A stretch of DNA of 5,899 nucleotides from Malacoplasma sp. (GTDB lineage Bacteria; Bacillota_I; Bacilli_A; Mycoplasmatales; Mycoplasmoidaceae), in the NCBI GenBank assembly GCA_029258015.1, contig JARHZT010000055.1, positions 1-5,899 on the forward strand. Reading direction: 5' to 3'. This document shows, piece after piece, positions 1-5,899 of this stretch; position 1 is the stretch's first letter, and each line of letters opens with the position of its first letter. Made by a program: the position numbers and the translations under genes. Below the pieces are notes generated by a model that was not told the DNA's origin, made no database searches, and saw only the letters and a list, made by a program, of their open reading frames with translations.

Positions 1-9
1 TTTTATTAC

Positions 10-37
10 TCCCTAGTCGTAATGCTAGGGATTTTTT
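10..37 (+). terminator. Rho-independent terminator of an upstream gene
   Basis: A 7-bp stem TCCCTAG / CTAGGGA (10-16 with 25-31) closes an 8-base loop and is followed at once by a run of six T. The T tract is on the + strand side only, so it ends a + strand gene that lies before position 1. Confidence 0.85.
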
Positions 38-65
38 ATTCAAAAAAATGCTCATTTTTAAAAAT

Positions 66-90
66 CTTATTTATAATTTTTATAAATAAG
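66..90. promoter_or_regulatory. 25-bp palindrome over the ZIP gene promoter and RBS (candidate operator or RNA hairpin)
   Basis: The arm CTTATTTATA (66-75) is the exact reverse complement of TATAAATAAG (81-90), and A76 can also pair with T80. The left arm covers the first bases of the -10 box and the right arm ends in the AAGG of the Shine-Dalgarno. It could be a binding site for a dimeric metal-responsive repressor, or an mRNA hairpin that hides the ribosome binding site. The sequence shows the symmetry; the function is inferred. In DNA this AT-rich, chance palindromes of this size are not very rare. Confidence 0.45.
72..77 (+). promoter_or_regulatory. -10 box TATAAT for the ZIP transporter gene
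   Basis: A perfect TATAAT lies 23 bases before the ATG at 100 and downstream of the terminator at 10-37. The -35 region is poor; TGCTCA at 49-54 has the right 17-bp spacing but matches weakly. A weak -35 box is common in mollicute promoters. Confidence 0.6.
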
Positions 91-92
91 GA
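88..92 (+). promoter_or_regulatory. Shine-Dalgarno AAGGA for the ZIP gene
   Basis: AAGGA sits 7 bases before the ATG at 100 and fixes that start. Its first three bases are inside the right arm of the palindrome at 66-90. Confidence 0.75.
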
Positions 93-99
93 CTAACTT

Positions 100-984
100 A
101 TGAATATATTATTACAAAATCTATCTATTATTTCGTTAATAGTTATGGGTATTCCCATGCTTTTGTTTTTAATATTAGTGTTTTCAAAGAAAAAAATATC
201 TGAGAATACTAATATATATTTATATGCATTTAGTACTGGAATGCTAGTTATTTTAGCTACCTTTGGATTGATGGGTGAAAGTTTACATGAATTAGAAGGA
301 TTTTTTAAGAAAAATCCCAATATGACACATACAAATGAGATCTTAACTGAGATAGGGATTATTGGTGGTGGAGCTGTTTTAGGTTTGATATTAGCAGTTT
401 GTTTAAAAACCGTAGTATTTAAGATACAAAAAACCAAAACATTTTCTCATGATGGACATAGTGATTCTAAATGTTGTGTAGTAAATATCGAAGAACTTAT
501 TCATAAAAATGGAAAAATTGCATCAATCTTTATAATATCTACTCATAAATTTATTGATGGTATTAGTTTAGGTGTATTAGCAAATTCTGCTACTACTTTA
601 TTTGCTTTTGAAAATTTAGGAACAATAATATTATTCTTATTGCATGATTTACCAATATTTATAATTATTTTCTATATACAAAAATCATTAAATATGCCTA
701 ATAAAAAGATATTCTGATATAGTCTTTTACTATCGTTTATTACAGTTCCATTCATTTTTATTGGTGGATTTTTAGGAAATTGATTAGAAGATTCATTACC
801 ACTATTCATGCCATTTATTGAAAGTATGATTGGTGCAATACTATTATTTACAACATTGATGGAAATAGTTCCAGAATTTATCCACAACCATCACCTTTGT
901 AGTAAACACTGGTATATAACTGTTACATGATTATCTTTTGGAATGATCCTATCAATAGTTTTAAATCTAATTCATGTGCATTAA
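100..984 (+). CDS. ZIP-family divalent metal transporter (zinc/iron permease)
   Basis: Integral membrane protein of 294 residues, expected to import Zn2+ or another divalent metal across the plasma membrane. Hydrophobic segments lie near residues 7-28, 44-60, 84-107, 140-162, 172-193, 206-227, 243-257 and 273-291, the eight-helix ZIP pattern. The family metal motifs are visible: H149-K-F-I-D-G in helix 4, H182-D-L-P in helix 5, and a GAILLF..LMEIVPEF stretch (245-260) like the conserved helix 7 of ZIPs. The loop between helices 3 and 4 carries HDGHSDSKCC (117-126), a likely cytoplasmic metal-binding loop, and 262-270 is also rich in His. Three tryptophans are TGA codons (715, 781, 928), so under the standard code the protein would seem to end at 717. 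It is a single-gene unit between two terminators, with a perfect -10 box and an SD. The metal cannot be decided from sequence: helix 4 has K150 and helix 5 has I186 where better known ZIPs have metal ligands. Confidence 0.87.
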
Positions 985-1006
985 ATAAAAACTAGTTATT
1001 AAAAAA

Positions 1007-1040
1007 GCAGATAAAATTCTTTTTTTATCTGCCATTTTTT
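1007..1040. terminator. Rho-independent terminator after the ZIP gene, possibly bidirectional
   Basis: A perfect 10-bp stem GCAGATAAAA / TTTTATCTGC (1007-1016 with 1023-1032) closes a 6-base loop and is followed by CA and six T. Six A (1001-1006) precede it, so the complement also has a T tract. It begins 22 bases after the ZIP stop codon and separates that gene from the methyltransferase operon. Confidence 0.92.
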
Positions 1041-1137
1041 ATTCCCTCGTCTATTTTGATTAAAAAAACATAGTTTTTCAATATATGAATTATACAATTT
1101 TTTATATTTTTATAGGTAATTTGTTGATAAAAAAAGA
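1041..1137 (+). other. Gap upstream of the restriction-modification genes
   Basis: An AT-rich stretch with no coding support. It must hold the operon promoter. TTGATT at 1056-1061 resembles a -35 box, but no good -10 lies at normal spacing; TATACA (1091-1096) is 29 bases on. A small inverted repeat, AAAAAC/GTTTTT (1064-1069 with 1073-1078), is present. AGGT at 1114-1117 is the only ribosome-binding-like element, and TTG codons at 1121 and 1124 follow it, out of frame with the methyltransferase. Confidence 0.4.
1114..1117 (+). promoter_or_regulatory. Possible Shine-Dalgarno that points to a start out of frame with the methyltransferase
   Basis: AGGT lies 6 bases before TTG at 1124, a normal distance, but that TTG is in the +1-shifted frame and meets TAA at 1214 after 30 codons. 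It is 20 bases from ATT at 1138, too far to serve it directly. This matters for deciding how the methyltransferase is started. Confidence 0.35.
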
Positions 1138-1908
1138 ATTATATCTAACAAAACAGACAAAAAAATTATATGAGCTTTATATGATGATTCTGAATCTTCA
1201 TATAAAAAAGCTATAAAGAAGAATTTTGATGGTTTGTTTGAAGTGCATTGTGTAGGAATTAATGATGTCAAATTCAAAGAAGATAAAGATTATTTTTATC
1301 ACAGAATAGATTTGTCTTTAAATAATTGAAACTTATTTGAAGAACTAAAAAGATTACCAAAACCATTTCTTATTCTGGCTAGTCCTCCATGTGAATCATG
1401 AAGTGGAGCTGATTGTGGTGGGAAAATGTTTAAGAAGATAGATGAAAATGGTAATTGATGCGTTCAAAATAGAAAATATTATGAAGAATACAACAAAACA
1501 TCACATCCTGTTAAAAGACGTTATTTTCTACAAAAAGAAAAAGGAAGAATACTTGGAGAATCAACAATAGGAGCAACAATTTCTATTATTGAATATTTTA
1601 AACCTAATGTTTGAATTATAGAAAACCCCCAAACATCTAAAATGTGAGATTTTCAAAAAAACCATTGAAACTTTCAAGGTATAGAAAATTTAGCTTATTA
1701 TTCATCATATGATTCTAATTTCTCTAAAAAACCAACCATTTTTAAAAGCAATATAAAATTGAATTTAAAAAAGGATAAAACACCAGGAAATAAAGCTCAT
1801 ATGTCTAAAGGGTCTTATAGACAAAGAAGTTCAATTCCTTCTGAATTAATAAAAGACATTATTTCTATAGTAATGGAAAACAATAAGGACTATTTTGAAT
1901 ATGAATAA
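1138..1908 (+). CDS. C5-cytosine DNA methyltransferase (modification subunit of a Type II R-M pair); start uncertain
   Basis: About 256 residues, expected to transfer a methyl group from S-adenosylmethionine to C5 of cytosine in a specific DNA site. The open frame begins after TAA at 1117. A cofactor-site-like segment IIWALYDDSESSYKKA is at 1165-1212. SPPCESWS (1381-1404) matches motif IV, with the catalytic Cys codon at 1390. WIIENPQTSKMW (1612-1647) matches motif VI in its ENP form, known from phage-type enzymes. RQRSSIPSELIKDI near 1819-1860 resembles the C-terminal motif. All seven tryptophans are TGA. There is no in-frame ATG before 1426, which lies after the catalytic Cys, and no GTG or TTG before motif I, so the start is a rare codon (ATT 1138 or ATA 1141) or is reached by a frameshift. 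The protein is short for a C5 enzyme, and 77 residues separate motifs IV and VI. Its stop overlaps the HNH gene by 8 bp. The family call is firm; the DNA site is unknown. Confidence 0.82.
1885..1889 (+). promoter_or_regulatory. Shine-Dalgarno AAGGA for the HNH gene, inside the methyltransferase gene
   Basis: AAGGA lies 11 bases before the ATG at 1901, slightly longer than usual spacing. It supports the overlapping start, so the second gene is probably translated by coupling to the first. Confidence 0.5.
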
Positions 1909-3271
1909 ATATTCTAAAGAAGCTTTAGAGAAAAAATTTAAAAGGATATGTCAATGTTTTGGTCTATATGATTTAATGTTTTGCAAAACTGAAGAAGAAG
2001 CAAAGATAGCTAATAATGAATCACCTAAATTATGAAATATGGATACATCATTTTATAGAATAATTAAAAAGTTTCATGAAAACACAAAAGATGAGAATAT
2101 TGAGTTATTTAAAAATAATGATTTAGTTCTAAATAAAATTAATAATACAAATAGATGAAATCTTTTTGTATCAAACATTGATGTTACACCAAGACAGGTT
2201 TTAAAAGGTGAAATAGGATCTGCAAAATCGACAGTACAACAATATTTAAAAACACTGTATATGTTTAAATTGATTTCTATTCCAGATTTTAAAGACGTAA
2301 AAAGTAAAATAATGATTGAAAACAAACACTTTGCCTTCAATCTTAATTTTTATGGTTTTTATAATGCTGATAGTATTGATGATTGATTAGACATAAGTAA
2401 TATGTTTTATTTAATAACTGATGGTATAAAGAATGATTTTAAAATGTTTAAGCACTTCAGTTTTTCTTTATTTATGTCTATTGTTGCTTTTTTAGATGAT
2501 CCAAAAAATAAGATACTAAATCCTAGTGATGAAGTTTTAAATAGTATAGGATTTTTAAAAGATAAAAATGAAAATAATGAAAAAGATTCTTTAAATAAAA
2601 AATTAAATCTAAATGAGAAATTAAAAAAGATATGAAAAGAAACTTACTCTCAATTGTGTGAAGTGTTCATAAATAAAATAAAAGAATCACAAAAATTAAA
2701 TTCTCATAATGAAATACTAGAGTATTTTTTATCAACACTTGAAACTTTATTAGGAATTAAAAATATAGATTTAAGCGATTATAAAACTACAGATTTTGTA
2801 AATTATAAGGGAATAATAAATAAAGAAAAAGAAATATCGAAAGCAAGATCTAAACTTAGAGATAATATTTTAAAAGCTAGAAATAAATTAAATGATAGAT
2901 ATTATTCTGACATCACACCTATTGATGAAAGTATAAATTTTATTCATGATTGCATAGAACAACAAGAAGCAGCACATATAATAGCAGTTTCTGAAATAAA
3001 GAAAATGATAGAAAAAGATGAAGAAGCATTTGAATATTTAAGTAATCCAAATAATGGAATAATTATGGACCATATTTATCATGATGCATTTGATAGAGGG
3101 TGAATTAACTTTAATTTAAAGGGTGAAATGATAGCTACATGAAAATGGAATGAAGTTTATGTGGATGATAATAATAACTATAAAAAATACCCTTTGATGA
3201 AAATAAAAGAAGAAGTTTTTAATGATGAAATGAAAAATTTCATTATGGAAAAATACACTAATAAAAAATAA
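1901..3271 (+). CDS. Putative HNH restriction endonuclease with possible winged-helix region
   Basis: A 456-residue soluble protein, probably the nuclease partner of the methyltransferase just upstream. The C-terminal part carries an HNH_2-like motif: EAAHII (356-361, with H359), N385-G386, then H394-D-A-F-D-R-G (394-400) followed by a short strand and G. This His, Asn, His spacing is typical of metal-dependent HNH nucleases that cut both strands. Residues 92-125 (IDVTPRQVLKGEIGSAKSTV and on) look like a helix-turn-helix or winged helix and may read DNA. Residues 208-250 are rich in Lys, Asn and Glu and may be a linker or coiled coil. I do not recognise the rest of the N-terminal half. The frame is intact only when six TGA codons (2033, 2156, 2384, 2633, 3101, 3140) are read as Trp. 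Start ATG overlaps the preceding stop by 8 bp, showing one operon. The nuclease motif is well supported; restriction as its role is inferred from the pairing. Confidence 0.72.
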
Positions 3272-3328
3272 ATTCATAAATAGATTTAAAAAGGTGTAAT
3301 ATTTAACATATTGAGGTGATTTTTTTGT
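3272..3328 (+). promoter_or_regulatory. Gap with possible weak promoter for the ABC exporter operon
   Basis: No terminator hairpin is visible after the HNH gene. TTCATA (3273-3278) and TAATAT (3297-3302), 18 bases apart, each match four of six consensus positions, so a promoter is possible but weak. Read-through from the R-M genes cannot be ruled out. Confidence 0.25.
3313..3320 (+). promoter_or_regulatory. Strong Shine-Dalgarno GAGGTGAT for the first ABC gene
   Basis: GAGGTGAT is fully complementary to the 3' end of 16S rRNA and lies 8 bases before the ATG at 3329. It settles the start and is the strongest ribosome binding site in the window. Confidence 0.85.
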
Positions 3329-5086
3329 ATGTTTAGATTGATAAAAATGCTTAGGGGTAAAGACTTAGCTCTTACCTTTTTGAGTTTATTTTTAACTATT
3401 CTTCAAGTTGGATGTGATATTGCACAACCATTTTTACTTACAGAATTAATGTCTGTAGAAAGTACAGATCACTCAGCTCTTTTATGACAAATATGAAAAG
3501 TTGGACTAATAATGATTTCGTTAGCAGTTATCAGCTTTTTATTGGGTAGTATTTCTACATTTACTACAGCAAGAGTTAGTGTAAGATTAGGAAGTAAAAT
3601 TAGATATGAATTATTTAGAAAAGTGCAATCACTTACATTTGTTGAAATAGATGAATTTTCAGCAGCTTCATTAATAACAAGAATTACGAATGATGTTATG
3701 TTTTTCCAAAACACATTAATCTTAATTTTAAGAGTTTTATTGAGAAGTATACTTATCTTTATCGGAGGTATAATTGCATCATTTATTTATAGTGCTCAAT
3801 TAACCTCTATGGATGGATCAAATTTATGATGGTTAGCATTTATAGTATTAGGATTCTTATTTACACTAATGCTATTAATGGGATTATTAATTTCTTTTGC
3901 TGTTCCATACTTTAAAAAGCAACAAAAGCAATTAGATAAAACAAACGGAAGAATGAGAGAAAATCTTTTAGGAATTAAAGTTGTAAAAGCATTTAATTTG
4001 CAAAACCAACAAATTGCTAACTTTGATGCTCAAAACTCTTTATTAAAATCAACTGCTATAAAAGGACAAAGAATAGGATTTTCTGTATTACCTTTAATTC
4101 AATTCTTTGTACAAGTATCAATTGTTGTATTACTAATAGTTTCTTCATATTTATTAGGTGAAGGATCTAATGGAATTGTTCCATCATTTATTCAAATGGT
4201 TTCATTGATGGTTTTAGGAATTATTTTATCTGTTATGGTTTTTGTAAACCTAGCAAGTGCAAAAGCAAGTTGTGATAGAATAAATGAAGTGTTTAATGCA
4301 GAGCCATCAATTCCAAGAAATGAAAGTGAAAATAAAATAACAACTTCAAAAGTAGAATTTAAAAACGTTAATTTCAGATACAACACAGGAAATAAAGAAT
4401 TAAATATTTTAGAAGATATATCATTTACTGCAAACCCTGGTGAAATGATAGGAATTATAGGACCTACAGGAAGTGGTAAAACTACATTAATTAATTTAAT
4501 TACTAGAAATTATGATGTGAATAGTGGAGAAATCAAAATATCAGATTTCAATATAAAAGATATTAATTACAACTCCCTTAGAGATTCAATTGGTGTATCT
4601 CCTCAAAAAAGTTTATTATTTTCTGGAACAATAAAATCTAATTTAATGTTTGGTAAAGAAGATGCTACAGATGAAGAATTAATAGATGCATGTTCAAAAG
4701 CTGAAGCATATGAATTTATTAAACAAAAAGAAGGTGGATTAGAAGCTAGTGTTGAACAAAGAGGTTCAAATTTCTCTGGTGGTCAAAAACAAAGATTATC
4801 TATAGCAAGAGCATTAGTTAGAAAACCTAAGATTTTAATATTAGATGATTCAACAAGTGCTTTAGATATGTTAACTGAATCTAAAGTGCAAAAAAATATC
4901 CGTAGTTTAAAATCTTCAACAATATTCTTAGTAGGGCAAAGAATCTCAGCAATTTCAAAAGCTGATAAGATTATTGTTTTAGATAAAGGTAAAATGGTCG
5001 GATATGGATCACATGAAGAATTATTAAAAAATTGTAGCTTATATAAAGAAATATCAGAATCACAAGCGGTAACTGTTGAAGGATAA
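3329..5086 (+). CDS. ABC exporter half-transporter, degenerate-site subunit (LmrC/BmrC/TM287-like)
   Basis: A complete 585-residue protein with one membrane domain and one nucleotide-binding domain. Membrane helices lie near residues 13-37, 58-77, 132-154, 168-192, 253-278 and 288-307. The ATPase domain shows Walker A GPTGSGKTT (378-386, Lys384), Q-loop Gln426, signature NFSGGQKQR (481-489), Walker B ILILD (502-506) and D-loop SALD. Two catalytic residues differ from an active site: Asp507 is at the usual catalytic Glu, and Gln537 (LVGQRIS) is at the H-loop His. The same changes mark the subunit with the weak ATP site in heterodimeric exporters such as LmrCD, BmrCD and TM287/288, so it should need the partner encoded 2 bp downstream. 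Those exporters move drugs, lipids or peptides; the substrate here cannot be told. Tryptophans 53, 56 and 167 are TGA codons, which would split the gene into several pieces under the standard code. A strong SD fixes the start. Confidence 0.92.
5079..5083 (+). promoter_or_regulatory. Shine-Dalgarno AAGGA for the second ABC gene
   Basis: AAGGA is made by the last codons of the first ABC gene and lies 5 bases before the ATG at 5089. The two genes are 2 bp apart, so translation is probably coupled and subunits are made in equal amounts. Confidence 0.75.
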
Positions 5087-5088
5087 TT

Positions 5089-5899
5089 ATGAATACAAGT
5101 ATTAAAATTAATAAACAAAAACTAAAATCCTTCGCATATAACGAAGAAAAAAGACAGTTAGATTTCAAAATCACTTTTAGAATACTTTATAAGTATGTTA
5201 GCTATTTTAAAATTTGATTTTGAATTTCTGTTGGATGTGCTTTATTAGCTACTACGCTTAATTTAATCTTGATTATAGGAATGGGTGATTTATCTGTTCT
5301 TATTAATCATGTTATTAAGCAAAATATATGAAAACAAAATATAGCAGGAAGTCAAATTGAATTTATACCAACAAACTTCTTTGTAATCTATGCAGGAATT
5401 TTGATTATAGGTTATTTCTTTAATGCATTAGCCAGTTGGTTCATGAGTATGATAGTTGTAGGTATATCCCAAAATATGGGTTATAGAATTAGAATGGATT
5501 TATTTAATAAAGTCCAAATGCTATCTGTTAAATATTTTGATAGCCATGAAAGCGGAGACATTATGAGTGTTTTAACTAATGATGTTTACAACCTTGTATT
5601 ATTCACTTCTCAAAACTTAGGTCAAATAATGTATGGTTTTACATCAATGCTTGGAATGCTTGTTGTAATGTTTATAATTAGTCCATATATTTCATTAATA
5701 GTTATGGCATTACTAACAATATGTGGAACTGCAATTGGATTTATAGCTAAAAAATCTGGACCAGCGTTTGTAAAACAACAAAATGAATTAGGTAGGATGA
5801 ATGGGTTTATTGAAGAAATTATTTCGGGACAAAATATTGTTAATCTATATTCACAACAACATACAACTGAAAATAAATTCATCTCAATCAACAAAGATC
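5089..5899 (+). CDS. ABC exporter half-transporter, partner subunit, 3' end outside window
   Basis: The first 270 residues of a second ABC exporter subunit; the gene runs past the window end, so the ATPase domain is not seen. A hydrophilic, Lys-rich leader of about 35 residues precedes helix 1 (about 41-65). Further helices are near 96-125, 180-198 and 200-221. The motif KYFDSHESGDIMSVLTNDV (148-166) is the well-conserved coupling region of ABC exporters (FD...G-D/E-I..RL-T-N-D). Residues 224-262 match the long cytoplasmic helix pair after membrane helix 4, with the E-E-I-I-S-G-Q stretch. Three of four tryptophans are TGA (5215, 5221, 5329). By analogy with LmrD and TM288 it should carry the intact catalytic Glu and His that the first subunit lacks; this is inference, since that part is outside the window. 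The leader is longer than the almost absent one of the first subunit. Confidence 0.9.

Noticed and set aside
715..717. Premature stop in the ZIP gene that would make a pseudogene
   Set aside because: The codon is TGA and the frame continues through the conserved helix 7 motif to TAA at 982; other genes in the window show the same use of TGA as Trp.
1085..1216. Small ORF from ATG at 1085, possible leader peptide
   Set aside because: No SD precedes the ATG and the peptide looks like translated non-coding DNA. I keep only its downstream part in the discussion of a possible frameshift.
2402..3103. Two separate small proteins of 77 and 149 residues
   Set aside because: Both are pieces of the one 456-residue HNH protein, split at TGA Trp codons in the same frame.
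1901..3271. Reading the second R-M gene as a plasmid or phage replication initiator because of its winged-helix-like region
   Set aside because: The C-terminal HNH motif and tight overlap with a methyltransferase fit a restriction nuclease better, and no iterons or origin-like repeats are nearby.
3512..3829. Separate small membrane protein before the ABC transporter
   Set aside because: It is in frame with the rest of the ABC gene and ends only at a TGA Trp codon; the gene starts at 3329 with a strong SD.
4783..5118. Minus-strand open frame of 111 codons
   Set aside because: It lies opposite the conserved ATPase domain and has no SD or known motif. The other minus-strand frames (93-437, 672-887, 2074-2340, 3469-3714, 4192-4386, 4971-5174, 5622-5894) are opposite-strand shadows in the same way.
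1..5899. CRISPR array, tRNA or rRNA gene, insertion sequence, phage attachment site
   Set aside because: I found no repeated spacer-like units, no tRNA cloverleaf, no transposase motif and no long direct repeats by eye.

Overview
The window reads as a low-GC Mollicutes chromosome segment (Spiroplasma/Mesoplasma/Mycoplasma type). The decisive evidence is codon use: every long coding region on the + strand runs through in-frame TGA codons at places where tryptophan is expected. I count 22 TGA against 4 TGG tryptophan codons, so genetic code 4 applies. Reading these TGAs as stops would break five genes into false fragments. All genes lie on the + strand. I cannot name the species.

Layout. 1-40: Rho-independent terminator of a gene that lies before the window. 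41-99: promoter region with a 25-bp palindrome. 100-984: ZIP-family metal transporter. 1007-1040: terminator. 1041-1137: gap upstream of the next operon. 1138-1908: C5-cytosine DNA methyltransferase whose start is not a normal codon. 1901-3271: 456-residue protein with a C-terminal HNH nuclease motif and a possible winged helix, overlapping the methyltransferase by 8 bp. 3272-3328: short gap. 3329-5086: complete ABC exporter half-transporter with degenerate catalytic residues. 5089-5899: its partner, cut by the window end.

How the genes work together. The methyltransferase and HNH protein look like a compact Type II restriction-modification pair: the first would protect host DNA and the second would cut unmodified incoming DNA. 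The two ABC genes are 2 bp apart and have the hallmarks of a heterodimeric exporter of the LmrCD/BmrCD/TM287-288 kind, in which one nucleotide-binding site is degenerate. The ZIP gene is its own transcription unit between two terminators and probably imports Zn2+ or another divalent metal.

The points most worth checking are the missing canonical start of the methyltransferase (with two A7 tracts in register for a -1 shift), the uncharacterised N-terminal part of the HNH protein, the long insert between the methyltransferase motifs, and the palindrome over the ZIP -10 box and ribosome binding site.
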